From the NCBI GenBank assembly GCA_028023455.1, contig JAQFVV010012446.1:5269501-5333500 (forward strand): DNA of 64,000 nt, read 5' to 3'. The stretch comes from Epiperipatus broadwayi (lineage: Eukaryota > Onychophora > Udeonychophora > Euonychophora > Peripatidae). Position 1 is the stretch's first letter, and every line of letters starts with the position of its first letter. The notes under the pieces were generated by a model. That model was not told the DNA's origin and searched no databases. It saw only the letters and a program-made list of their open reading frames with translations. Both the position numbers and the translations under genes were made by a program. Positions 22,346-35,100 of the stretch are shown here, piece after piece.

Positions 22346-23514
22346 TGTATATATAATGAGATAGATTTGATTCATGGCACACTACTATATATGTGAAATA
22401 TTAAGTTTGTGCATGCATGTGCATTAAAAGCTTAACATGAAAAGTAGAAATAAATGCAGCTAAAATTTACATTTATAATTATCTAAAATAAAGTATAGAA
22501 TGACTGAATTATCGATCAATTAAATAATATTTCTTGATATTTTTGAAATACTATAAATTTTTTAAAATTAGATATTAAAAAAGGTCTCTATTTAATATAA
22601 ATATTTTATTTGGCTCATTTATGGTTTTGATAAAATTCTAAAGAAACAATTTTTGTTTAAAACAAGACTTCATTAAAAAATGCTTTTATTTAACGTAGAA
22701 AACCTGTTTGTTTGTTTATTTACTTGAGTCTAATCTTATAACTGATTAATATAGTTCTTTTGAATGGATTTTCTTCAAATTTTTTATGTATTAAGTGTTG
22801 AACATGACAATGTTTAGGATTGACCAATCTCACAATGTTGGTGGGCCAAATTTCAAACTGTTGATATCAGTTTAGTAAGTTTTCAGTGATGCATAATAGG
22901 TGGCAGTAAATTTATAAAAAATATGCTTTCATTGAATTTCATGACTAATTCATTAAAAAGTATTAACAGTTAATTAAAACAGAAAGAAAATGAAATACAG
23001 GATAAAATCTTAAAATCTCTTGATTGTTTACCAAAAACTTGCTTTTTAAAAACATGGTGCCTTTATAAGCACAAAAATTATGAAAATAATTTTTGGCATG
23101 TGTGTGTTTCATTTCAAATACTGGAAATATAGTGATTAGATTCTCAATTTTTAAAATTGAATATAAATAGTTACAAAAAGACAGTTGCAAAATGTCAGAA
23201 TACTAAAAAGTAAAAAATAATATATATACAATATTTTATTTTAAAAAACACTTTTATTTAATTTGTTGAATAATACACTAAAACTGAAAAAATAATATCT
23301 TTCTTCAATCGCAATTTTGGCTGTTATATATTACTTGAAATAAAAAACTTTTAAGTGACATTGATCATTTATTTGCTGGTGATATTATGATGAATTTAAT
23401 TATATATCATCTGCTGATTCTTTTCTCTGCTCATATTCAATAAAAAACAATATAAAAAACTTGCTGATTAGTATGCTCTCACTCCCATATAAACCTCATA
23501 TTTCCATATCATTA
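22346..23514. other. AT-rich stretch, nothing recognised
   Basis: No domain-bearing frame or repeat family was identified. Confidence 0.4.
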
Positions 23515-23660
23515 TATATATATATATATATATATATAACCATTAAAATTAATCAACATTTAGACAATCCCAATATCAATAACAATCAACAATCTCAAGT
23601 TGTTGTCAAGGCAATCTTCTTTTAACATACGTACACACACACACACATATATATATATAT
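23515..23660. repeat. Two (TA)n tracts, the second preceded by (CA)n
   Basis: (TA)n at about 23515-23537 and (CA)n(TA)n at about 23628-23660. The second directly precedes a TATAACAG block that looks like the start of an LTR, as at 32161. Confidence 0.8.
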
Positions 23661-24110
23661 ATTATAACAGATGGAACGATTCCCATTAGAATATATAGAT
23701 CAGATTCAACAATCAGCTGGTTCGATCACAATGTATGACCAACTTACACAAAGTATTTATGTGATGATACACCTATCTATCGAGCCCCAAACGTTGCTGG
23801 TGCCAGATATAACAGACGGAACGATTCTCATCATACACCCCTCCTAATACTTATCGTATCAGTCACACCAGTCGCTAATTCGATCTTTAGCAGTGTGTAG
23901 TCCCACTACACATCGTGCAGCCACATTGGTCATCAGATATAACAGACGGAACAACAACCAATAGCCCATAAAGTAGATGACACCAGATATAACAGGTGGA
24001 AATGATTACAACTAATCCCAAACCCTGCTAACAGTCATAAACTAACAAAACCCAATGATGGTGCACCAGATGTAATGGATGGTCAACTAACTTGCAGACT
24101 GTACTACTAT
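23661..24110. repeat. Repeated LTR/primer-site-like modules
   Basis: TATAACAGACGGAACGATTC or close variants occur at about 23661, 23805, 23937 and 23985, with a weaker TGTAATGGATGG at 24069. The last four are preceded by a CCAGA or CATCAGA block. On the minus strand each becomes ...GTTATATCTGG, and the one near 23790-23815 continues TGGCACCAGCAACGTTTGGG, resembling an LTR end followed by a primer-binding site. I read this as the leader of a decayed LTR element related to those at 32-46 kb, but no partner LTR was delimited. Confidence 0.4.
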
Positions 24111-26597
24111 GCAGATGTAGCAATATGGTGTGGGGATAAGTTAATATGCTCTAATTTATTACCCCTAATGAAACAATCTGCAGAGACCTACCAGGCTTAG
24201 AAGGGAAAAAAGTTGCATTGGACTATGTTCAGACTGTGGGTCATCTGATAAAATGCTAATGAGAACCTGCTGAAATGCTTAACCAATGATTGCATACACT
24301 TTAATTGACTAACTCTATCCCTATTTAATAATAATAAATGCAATTTATGTTAGTTCATCCACTTTTCCCCTTTTTAATTCCATTATGCTTTAATATTCAA
24401 GCCCAGAGATAATATTGCTTTTAACTCTGTTAGCAGATATGAACAGATACACACAGCAACACCTGCACCTATATATAGGTTACAACTAGCATTTATTATA
24501 TTTGTTTTATTTTCAAACTTTTATATAATAAGAAAAATAGATGTGTGTGTATGCATAATTATTTATAAATTGTGGAATGTCAGGACAACTCAATAAACCA
24601 GAGACTGGAATAATACAAACTCTCAAACATTTATTAACAATAATAAATATGAAGTATAACAACAATAGTAATGATAAAAAAATATAAAAATATATAATAA
24701 TCATCATATGTACATGTGTCACAAGTGAACCTCTACAATCTTACTAATTAATTATCCTCTAGATCCAACCCTTATACCTCATGGTAGAAATCCACCTATG
24801 TCACTCAAATCATAATTATATAGAAAAATCAACGTTAGTTAATTAATGTAATTGAGATGCTGGCTAGTTAAATTATATATTTACAAATGTTAATCTATTT
24901 AACAAGTTTCCCCAATTTGTATATATGATAGAAACAGATACCAGTTGATTAGTCAAACATACTGGAAAATATATATACATGGTTAATTACAAAATAAAAC
25001 ATATATGTATTCTATATAAGTGTTGTAATTTAACCTATGAAAATAAATTTAGATAGTCTTACCTCAATATTTATGTGGATGACCTGATGTGAAGCAGGTG
25101 GCTTTACCTAAATTTTATTTATAATGAAAATATAAAAAATATCAAAATGAATTATCTCCCCTTTTCTTCTTTGCTAATTCTGAAAAATGAGGCTTTAGCA
25201 TCAGAGTGTGAAAATACAACAGATAGATAACAAGATTTAAATAAATAAATAAATAAATAAACAAAAATTTACAATATTAATTCTTTGATTTTAAAAAAAA
25301 ATTGTAATTGGAACAAAGTTCATAAAAATCATCATAATAGAAGCAATAGTAGTTGATATTTAGGCAAGTTGTTCTTCAAAGCAGTTTCACTTAGTAAATC
25401 ATTTTTCTTAGCAAGGATAGATAGGTACAATGGTGTCTCCTGTAGTTGTGTTTAATGGCAAACACCTTGATCCTCATTTGATTCACCATAAAGTATTCCA
25501 ATCCTTGTTTACTTTGGACTGCAGGCATCTTCTTGTGTGTTTCCAATAAAGTAGAAAAATATAGATATAGAGGTTTAATGCAGCTGGTAGGAAATACCAT
25601 GAAGCACAATAGCATGTTTTGCTCTAGCCCATCTTCATATTAAAGTACAATTTAATAATTATTTGTAATCATATATTTGTATTGAAGCACTTTAAATATA
25701 TATTAAAAAAATTATTTCATTATTTTTTTCTTTTCCAATTTTCAACAGACTTAATTCTCATTATTCTTTTTGAAAAAAAATTAAAATATTCAAATTTACT
25801 CCAATAACTTTTAAAACACGATTTAATTATTTAAGAATTTATCACTTATTCTTACTTTTTATTTTACTTCCTTTCCTCTGAAGTTGGTAAACTTTTAATT
25901 ATATTTGACTTTTAAAAATGTTTATAATTTAAATAAAAAAAAAACAAAAAAACTCCATTTTAGCGTTCTAAATTTTACTTTAAACCACTGTCTATTGTTG
26001 TACCAGCTATCTCTTTTGATAAGAAGAATGATTTTGTAAAAAATTTCTATTTTTATATAAAACGCTGCGAACGCTGATATTTTACACTGTCTATTGTTTA
26101 AATTCATTTAGATTTTTATATGTATTGCTTAAATACAATTCATTTATTACAAATAAGTAATAATAATAATAATAATAATAAAATCAGTTTTATTTTCACA
26201 CACATGTGTGCCCACCGCAACTTAACTTCAGGCCATCCCAAATTCATTTAACTATAAATTAATATTCAATTTTAAATTAAAATATATATATATATACATT
26301 ACAGTTTATTTAATCAAATAGTTTTATATATACATATACAATATTACTTTGTAAAATACTAATCGTATTTTATTTTATAATAAAATAATCTATTGTACAT
26401 TACACGTATATGTGTAATAAATAATAAACAAATAATCTTCCCATTATTAATATAAATTCCAAATGGATTGAGTTCAATAACTAGGCTTGATCTTTTTAGG
26501 AATGTGTGCATTGTAAGCTACCCTTTACTATATATGTGTGTGTGTGTGTTAAAACGAAGATTTGCACAGGTTAAATATATAAAAAACATATTTTGCA
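24111..26597. other. AT-rich stretch, possible decayed LTR sequence at its left
   Basis: Around 24540-24650, TGTGGAAT...CAAACATTTATTAACAATAA resembles text inside the LTRs at 32.9 and 38.1 kb, so part of this stretch may be a decayed related LTR. Microsatellites (TAAA)n near 25235 and (AAT)n near 26160 are present. No coding region supported. Confidence 0.35.
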
Positions 26598-27205
26598 GGT
26601 TCATCCGTGTTAAAAACTTTTAATATTAATATACTGACATTTCGACTTGGTCACATAAGTCATCCACAGAGTGAGAAAAGGTAGAAAGATGGTTGTAGAG
26701 GCACTACAATCACTGATTTGAAAAACGTAAGTTCCACCAATAGCAAAAATGTTAAATTTAGGAATGTTTTTTAAAAAAATCTTTCCAAATAGGAGGAAGT
26801 TTGCATGTATCATCTCACTTATTGATACAATCTGGCCTTTTAAGTATCTCAATGGCTTCTCTAATTTTGCACTGGTAAAGATTATCACATTCTGGATATG
26901 ATCCTGGTACTAGAAAAATCAATTTTATGACCTGACTCTATAGTATGAAGTGAGAGTGCTGATGATACAATAAGCGAGATGATACATGCAAACTTTCTTC
27001 TATTTGGAAAGATTTTTTTAAAAAACATTCGTAAATTTAAAATTTTTGCTATTGGTGGAACTTACGTTTTTCAAATCAGTGATTGTAGCGCCTCTACAAC
27101 CGTCTTTCTACCATTTCTCACTCTGTGGATGACTTGTGTGACCAAGTCGAAATGTCAGTATATTAATATTAAAAAGTTTTTAACACGGATGAACCCGCAA
27201 TATAT
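26598..27205. mobile_element. Foldback D with Penelope-like C-terminal sequence
   Basis: Arms 26598-26828 and 26967-27205 are inverted copies. Both give the same chance peptide beginning MIHANFLLFGKIFLKNI, which explains the paired frames at 26610-26888 (minus) and 26979-27239 (+). On the minus strand, 26785-26870 reads IREAIEILKRPDCINK, stop, DDTCKLPPIWKD; the right arm repeats NKRDDTCKLSSIWKD without the stop. The pattern R-E-A-I-E-I...I-N-x-D..L-P-x-I-W/Y is usual at the C-terminus of Penelope-like element proteins after the GIY-YIG endonuclease. Each arm also has a stem GACTTG/CAAGTC followed by GAAATGTC. Probably a rearranged Penelope-like terminus. Confidence 0.6.
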
Positions 27206-27239
27206 ATATATGGCAATTGCTTACATAGAATGTTGGTAA

Positions 27240-28094
27240 GTTTATAATTAATTTTTTGCTATAATTTTTTTAAACACAAATATATTTTTGAAACAATAAA
27301 TTTATGTGCAAATTTTTAAACTAGAAATATATTAATTGTACTAAATTTATATAGGGAAGAGTTATCCAAACATATTACTTAAGAAATTTTTGATTTATTT
27401 ATTCATTGGGATGTGTAATAAATATTTATGCATGTACATAGATATCTTGTGCATTTTTTATTTCCATATTTAGCTTTTTTCCTTAAAAAAAACATATTTT
27501 AAAAACATTTTCCCTGCAATCGATACAATTTAGGAAACCTACCACCCAAATCTTACAAGTCTGTTTTCAAAATCATTGGGGAATTGTCCAATTTTTAAGT
27601 AATTTTGTGAAAAAATGCTTTATGTTTTCCTTTTGTCTGTCAAGATGCTGTTTAAACATTAGCTTTGGTATCTTAAATCGTCTGCAATATTAAATGAATC
27701 CGTATTTTTTATATTCTCTATTCAGGTAAGCTTCTATTGCCTTTTCATGGTTCCTTGAATTCCACTGACCATAGTTTTTTTTTTCCATGCTATGAAAAAG
27801 AGAATAATTTTTGAAAAATAAATAATTTTTATTAGATAAAATTCGAATGTGATCTAAATCGTATTAGCACGATTTCACAAGTCTTATTTAAAATGGTACG
27901 ATTTAAAAAACTTTGGAAACTTTTAAAAAAAATCAATATAACTTCAAAAATAAATTCAAAATATTCATAAAACTGATGTAAATAAATAATATACCGAAGC
28001 TAGTATTAGAAAACTTTAGTAGTATATAATAAAATTTGATTATTCAAACACCGGTAATATCCGCTATTTAAATAATACATTCAAAATTTACGTT
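27240..28094. other. AT-rich stretch, nothing recognised
   Basis: No feature supported. Confidence 0.4.
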
Positions 28095-28890
28095 AATCTT
28101 ACTGCATTGTACAGGTTTAAACCGGCATTTATATATGTAATATATGCGGGATTCGAACTCAGAATTTCACATGACCCATTACTCTCAGTGCCATCTGATA
28201 TTGCTGACCCACCTGATCACACACATGTTGAAAAGATAAATAATCACCAATATACGTATTTCATGCTGAACCAGCAGTCATCAGTTGGTCTAGATTACTA
28301 TCCTCACACACATATATAATCAGTGCTCAGCTTTATATTAAGATAGCCAATCTTCATACTTTAATGGACAGGCTTCAAACTATTCAAACTCACAACTCTT
28401 CAGCCTTCCATTTCATTGAAAATCTGATGGTGGAACGTTCAAAGCCCTTGTTAGTGCCAAGGTTGTTATCCTACCCATGTTGACATATTAGTCATTCTGA
28501 CCCCTCATGTACAGGAGAATACTCCACTAACAAGGGTTTTGAACCTTCCACCATCAGATTTTCAATGAAATGGAAGGCTGAAGAGTTATGAGTTTGAATA
28601 GTTTGAAGCCTGTCCATTAAAGTATGAAGATTGGCTATCTTAATATAAAGCTGAGCACTGATTATATATAAGTGTGAGGATAATAATCTAGACCAACTGA
28701 TGATTGCTGGTTTAGCATGAAATACGTATATTGGTGATTATTTATCTTTTAACATGTGTATGATCAGGTGGGTCAGCAATATGAGATGGCACTGAGAGTA
28801 GTGGGTCGTGTGAAAGTCTGAGTTCGAATACCGCATATATTACATATATAAATGCAGGTTTAAACCTGTACAATGTATTAATTTATATAA
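28095..28890. repeat. Repeat family A inverted pair, about 0.8-kb palindrome
   Basis: Two near-identical family A copies face each other: arms about 28105-28458 and 28520-28875, spacer about 60 bp. Matching text includes GGCTGAAGAGTTATGAGTTT (right) with its complement in the left arm, and the outer GTACAGGTTTAAACC. The left arm shows GGGATTCGAACTC, the complement of a box B-like GAGTTCGAATCCC. Transcription across it would give a long hairpin RNA. No coding capacity; the 70-codon frame at 28107-28319 lies in the repeat. Confidence 0.8.
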
Positions 28891-29832
28891 ATAGTGTGTA
28901 AAAGGTCTGCCCATCCCTCACATATGTACGTATAAATGGTTAATCTTACTGATTTTTGCCCCAGCTTATAACTGTCACGAATAACAAGTCACAAACAAAA
29001 CTTTTTCTTTACAATATCAAGCTACATTTAATTCATCTATTTGCCACCAAAATACCATTTATATTAATTAAATATTTAAAAAATCAAAAAGTATGATTTG
29101 TGCAACCGATTTGCATTAAGCAACTCTCCCCTATATGGTGACCTCTACGAGGGTAATTTATTTTAATCAATAGACTTAAAATGGATCTGTAATCCATCCA
29201 AAATATCAGTAAGTAAAAATGCATTATTTTATAGAAGTGTGTGTGCGTGTGAAAGAGAAATTACAATATCTGCTTCTTAAAATTAGTAAAACATTTCTTA
29301 GAAATAGATCAGACATCTCAGAAAACTACTTAATTACAATTAAATGGCAAAATCACATTAATTACCTTAAACTCACTTGCTTTTCTTAAAATACCAAATT
29401 ATTCCAGAAGAAATAATATTAATGAAATTTTCATCATCATCATTATCAAGAATTGTTAAAAGACATTTATTTAAAACGTTCCTTTTCAAACGCATAAAGA
29501 TATTTCCGTTAAACATTAAGTTATTTTTAGCAAACGCACTCCATCCAAGTTTAATCCTATGTTTTAAAGTTTATAAATACTGTAATTTAAAATTACTGCC
29601 AAAAGAAAACCACGTGTTTTTTAATCATTAACATTTTAATAAAACTTAATAATGTATCTTTTTTTTATTTACCAGGTTAACGATAAAAAGATAGAAAATA
29701 GGTAAAAATAAGTAAGTAATCTAAAACATTTCGGTTTTAACTTAATTAATTATTAATTAAAAGTATTTTCCTTTTAAGAGAATGATATAAAAAATATACA
29801 ATTTGTACAGAAATAGTAAGTAGTATTTAAGT
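28891..29832. other. AT-rich stretch, nothing recognised
   Basis: The 84-codon frame at 29377-29631 shows no domain. Nothing else seen. Confidence 0.4.
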
Positions 29833-30758
29833 CAGGGATCGGAAACTGGCGACTCTTTAGTGAAAAAGTGCTCTTATTTGGGATAATATATATTTAAATT
29901 TTATTAAAATTTTAACATATCAAATAACATTTTATTTATGTATACTAATATATAATTTGTAATTCATTGTATTAATTTTATTATAATTTAATTAATATAT
30001 TTAATACAACTATATGTAAATCATTGTGACCCGTGCGAGCGGTTTAGATTTAAAATAGCGTATCGGCGCATTGTTTTTTTGGATGAATTATATGAAAACT
30101 AAACACAGGAGCAGACTGATTGATTCAGTTTTAAGGCTATATTACTATTAAATTCACAAAATATACTATAAATTTGAACGCTAGCTGAGCCACATTAGTA
30201 AATATGAATATTAACATTGTATCTTATTAATATCATTTATGTTCTTTATTACTTTTTACAATGCTTTTTACAACCCACTATTGACAGTTTCGATTGTCAC
30301 AGCAATCTTCTTCATTACTTTTTACAATAATTTTTTTTTCAACCCATTAATGACTGTTTCGATTGGCCCAGCAATCTTCTTCAGCTTCTAAGTTCTGAAG
30401 AAGATTGCTCTGGCAATCAAAACCGTCAATAGTGGATTGTAAAAAGCATTGTAAAAAATAATTCTTCATATTTATATAAATGATCCTTTTTACTGATAAA
30501 TTTTATAATGCAAATTTATTGTATTTATTAGAAATTTGGGGGGGGGGGTTTCTAATTAATAAAAATAAAATTGACAGATTTTTTTTTTTTTTGTTTCACT
30601 CATAAAAATAGTATATATAAATGTAAAAGTTGCTGGAATCTTGTATAAGCATACTGTTTGTTGATTTTAAATTGCACCTCCCTGAATTTTAATTTTTTTA
30701 TGTTTTTTTTTTTTTTTTGCCAAATGGCTCCCTGACTCAAAAATGTTCCTGACCCCTG
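29833..30758. mobile_element. Non-autonomous hAT element with perfect 8-bp target duplication
   Basis: The left end is CAGGGATCGGAAACT; the right end, read inward, is CAGGGGTCAGGAACA, an imperfect terminal inverted repeat. ATTTAAGT flanks both sides exactly (29825-29832 and 30759-30766). Length is 926 bp. It has no transposase frame, so it must have been moved by a relative. A family C foldback is nested at about 30230-30470, and there is a G-run near 30540. Confidence 0.85.
30230..30470. mobile_element. Nested foldback family C copy
   Basis: Shares ACTTTTTACAATGCTTTTTA, CAACCCACT and the GAAGAAGATTGCT/CAATC stem with 5503-5683. The left arm is itself duplicated: two minus-oriented modules near 30260-30314 and 30325-30371 face one plus module near 30396-30450. 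Each has the GAAAC-N-GTC (or AAAAC) motif. Confidence 0.65.
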
Positions 30759-30766
30759 ATTTAAGT

Positions 30767-31236
30767 TAATAGATGAAACGGAATAAAAACTATTGCACTC
30801 TAAAAAGGAATAGTAGATCAAAATAAATTATGCAAACAGCATTTAAAATATATCTGAAATCATATGAATAATTGAGAAAGGGCTAATTTATTTTTTAATT
30901 TGGGTCATGATAATACATAATAGACAACAGCAAGATTTTTATGACAGTAGTATCATGTGACCAAAATTATACTGCTGTTTTTAACTAAATCTATGGTATT
31001 AAAAACAATGATAAATAGCCAGCAAAGCAAGTAGAAGCAAAGAATATAAAAAAAGTGTATTTTCATGTGAAGAAGTTATTAGTTGCAATGTTATAGTAGG
31101 CATTTCAAAACTGGAAGAGGTGAAGCTTAAATATACGACTAAAAATGGTTTATTCCACTGATGGCCATGTCTCTTTAGGAAGGGTGTAACCATAATATAT
31201 TTCCCTGTATTCTATTGCAATAGAAAAGAGAAAAAA
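30767..31236. other. AT-rich stretch, nothing recognised
   Basis: No supportable feature. Confidence 0.4.
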
Positions 31237-31352
31237 AAAAACTTTTTTTTCATATGTCATAGCATTGGCCAGGAGGCGAACCCGCAACAACCGTCTGCAA
31301 ACAACTGCTTGCAAGACAGCTGCGCTGACGTCTCAGCTAACAATGTTTGACA
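31237..31352 (-). mobile_element. tRNA-derived SINE, second copy
   Basis: The minus strand reads TTAGCTGAGACGTCAGCGCA (box A-like region), GTCTTGCAAGCAG, GCGGGTTCGCCTCCTGG (box B), then AATGCTATGACATATG and an A-run. It shares the tail with the SINE at 11.8 kb and most of its body with 51.2 kb. Relative to tRNA-Gly it has an about 16-bp insertion between the anticodon arm and box B, and TGC replaces the TCC anticodon. Confidence 0.7.
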
Positions 31353-31689
31353 AATAATTATTAAAAAAAACTCTTTTGCCTAAAAAAAGGAAAAGTTATG
31401 AGAAAATTAAATTTGATATATATCCCCCAATTTCAATGTACTTCCAATTTAAAATGGAACATCTCATAGTAGAATTTAGTCATTCTAAGAATTAATACAT
31501 TTTTAAGTACGTACCCTAACTAAATATCGATATATGTAGTCAATAAATTATTTAGTATAATATTAAAAATAATCAAAATGTGTCAGGTCAGACTATAAAA
31601 TAGTTATGAAATTAATTCATGCAAATTTTTAATGTAGAGGTGGGGGTTGACACGTACTGATTATTATATAAATGTAAGAAGCCCTGAAT

Positions 31690-32136
31690 GTTTTTCATTC
31701 ATCTATACAAGATTTGATTTACAATTGGAAGCTTTACTTAATTAGATACATAATTGTCTATACTGAACTTAATGTAATTTTTCAAGAGATGTGAACTCAG
31801 ATTTTCAAGCTCCCCGCAGATATCCATTCCTTCTTATACAACTTATACACGTGATCACATACATGTAAAATAGCTAAATGAACTCCAATATACATATTTT
31901 GTGTGAAACACTCAACAGTTGGACCATCATCATCTCCCTCCACACACATATATAATCATTGCTCAGCTTATATTAAGATAGCAAATCTTCAAACTTTAAT
32001 GGATAGGTTTCAATCTTCTCCAGAGCTGAAGGGTGACAAAGACTGAAGCCTGTCCATTAAAGCTTGAAGATTTGCTATTTTATTATAAGCTAAACACTGA
32101 TTATATGTATATGGAGATGATGATCAAGGCCAAGTA
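31690..32136. repeat. Repeat family A foldback copy
   Basis: The left part (minus orientation) with TGTGAACTCAGATTTTCAAG and the right part (from about 32030) with GCCTGTCCATTAAAG and ACACTGATTATATG are inverted relative to each other and meet near 32025. The outer left text matches the downstream flank of the family A copy at 46.7 kb. Confidence 0.6.
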
Positions 32137-32160
32137 ATATATATATATATATATATATAT
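32137..32160. repeat. (TA)n tract at start of candidate LTR
   Basis: Twelve TA units ending exactly where TATAACC begins. Confidence 0.9.
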
Positions 32161-35100
32161 TATAACCTACACTCCCAACACAGCTCATATACATTACATG
32201 AGCGAAATGCCCAGGCGCCAGTTCTATTAATGAATAGAACAACATAACAAAATATATAATACACAATTATTACTGAGACTCTATATTTAAGTTTATGTTC
32301 AGCTCAGCTCAGTGGGAGGCTATAGGCAGTTCATAAGATATATGATAATAAATGAATAAAAGAAGAAATATTATAAACCATTTAACATAATGTAAATTCC
32401 TTTGTTAATTAATTGTATGATAAAGAATAATAATGTTTATTGGTACAGTATATTAAAATATACTTTAAACTTAATTTCTTCCTTTATTCAAATACAACAC
32501 ATATCAGCTTGCTATAATTATAATACTAAACAATTCTATGACTTGGCATATCATAATCTAAAAAGTAAGATCTCAGGGAATTTAACAAACACAGTTGAAT
32601 TAAATAAAATACATTGGCCCATAAATTATAATTCTAAAGTATGATAAAAATGTAATGAAACAAATTGACTAAAATATTTTTACTGTGTTTCAATAATAAG
32701 ATAATGACAGAAATAGGGTATTTTAATCTCATATCATCATCTAACAAATATACTAACTTGACAACCTTTCTAATACTTTTATCCAATGGCAAATGTTCCT
32801 TATAATGTTTGGATTAAAAGACAATATTGTCAGACACCAGCAAATTTGAAATTATAATTACAAAACAATATATCTATTTTATAATAGATGTGTGACATGT
32901 GGAGATGTGGAAATGGAAAACATGAATGTATACAATAATAACTCCAGACACAATTTTAAGACTTTAAACAAATAAAATAAATCATTTATTACACTAAAAT
33001 AAATTTGGTTTAACATGATATTTACAATTGGACTACTTGTCTTACAGATTTTTAAATTATCAAATAAACTTTGAGCATCAGTTTGGGATTATCCCTATTA
33101 TCAAAGCAAATTAACAACAAAACTTAAATATTCTGACTTTGAACACATGGTTTGCCTACATGTTTCATCTACATGACCCTAAATAAACAACATGTTATAT
33201 TATTAGCACAAAAAAATACTTTTGAGAGGATATTACTATTGATTAATAAAATAAATCAAATTAATTATATTTGGCTCTCAACAAAGCAACTTTCTCTAAT
33301 TGACTAAATAATCACTTTCAATTACATATACCTTTCATGCATGGCAACAAAATCATGTTTATTCTGATGATTTGATGATTTATAACTTTTATTTAAATAA
33401 ATGCACCGTATTTTAAAATATTTATTTCCCGTTTTAATCTCAATAACTTTATACTTCTATTTGAATGAATGTAATGTATTTCAAAAACATTTATTTCTCA
33501 TTTTAATTTCAATAACTCTATACTTTATATACACGATATTATTTATATTATGCGTGTGTGTGCATGCTCAAGCAGCAATAATACAAAATAATCTTTTCTA
33601 CAAACTCTCTATTCATTAAGAAAATATCATATAATTATTTTATTTCGGACAATGTCGTAATTCACCAATAAAACAAGTCACTAATATTACATCAAGAATT
33701 AATTCAACAATTTATCTGGCCACATATTAATTAACACAGAGCTATATTTTCATGATTATACAGACTATACATTATAAGGGAAATCTGCATGAGGAGCAGA
33801 TAAACTCTTACTGAACACTTCTACATAATTCATCTGATTCTAAATACACTGTTAGTGGGGAACCTATCCTCCTCACCAAGAATATAAGAAAAACATCACA
33901 TAACTTCCTAAGCATCATTTAATCATACTTCAACAATAAGTCATCTACTTCTAAATACACTATTGGTGGGGACTTCTTCCTCATCACCAGGGCCCTAAAA
34001 AAACATCACTTAACTTCAAAAAATATCATTTAATCATACGCATATAATATAAACTAGGCTCTACTCATGGAAAAACATATACTAAATAAGCAAAATCTTT
34101 TATCCCTACAAACATTATAACGCAATCAGATTTATTTCTATTCTCAAAGCTTTTCTAAATATCGAACATCATAAATACACGCTGGCAGATAAATACATAC
34201 AGATAACATACTAATCCGTTCAACTCAGTAGAATACGACAGCATCTGAAATTTATACATAAAATATTCACAAACTGAACTTTATCAAACAAATGTCATAA
34301 TTGTACAAAACAGACACACACCCGCGAATAAAAGTATATATAAAATTAGCTCTAAATTACACACTATGCAGACAATATGGTAATTAAATATTGCATTAAG
34401 GTATAACTTTTAATTCAGAATAAACTTTAGGTTAATTTTAAAATTTAATAGTTATAATTATTACGAACGAACTTTCTTTCATATCTAGCAAAGTATTTCT
34501 ATTATATGTTCGTTGATTTAAAAAAGAACAAAATTCTCACTTTGAGATAATAAAGTATACAAAATAAATATAAACCTCTCTAATAATACATTAAAAAAAT
34601 ATATATTTCTTTCTTTTACTTTTGCAAAAGAACAGTAAGACATATTTGTACAAAATCAATTTTTTACCAGTGTATTCCTCATTTGGATACACTTCAGAGA
34701 TGATCTAGAAGGTCAAAATAACCCAAATTATAAATAAAACATAATAATAAGTAAGCCTATCTATCTGTAATATACATTAATAATGACAAGCAATAAAAAA
34801 AAATAAAGAAACAAAAGTTATTTGTTTTGTAACTTAAAATAAAAGTTCACTTGCAAAGCTCTGCTCCAGGTTTATGAAACAATATGGGACACATTCCAAA
34901 CTGAATTTAAATTAAAATAAACTTTGGCAGGATAACTTAAAAAATATAATCATAACTTAAATGTGACCTAGCATCTCCAGTGTTCATAGCTGAGCTATTT
35001 GAGTTTACTATATCACACATAAGTAATTAATTTCTCCTTTATTATGATGAAAATATGACATTTTTAGCTACTGTTGAACAGGAATTATTTCACTGACTCC

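Noticed and set aside
23661-24110. CRISPR-like array, because of spaced repeats
   Set aside because: Spacing is irregular, repeats diverge and context is animal retroelement DNA.
26610-27239. Two near-identical proteins on opposite strands
   Set aside because: They are the two arms of a foldback, and the frame differs from the one with Penelope-like similarity.
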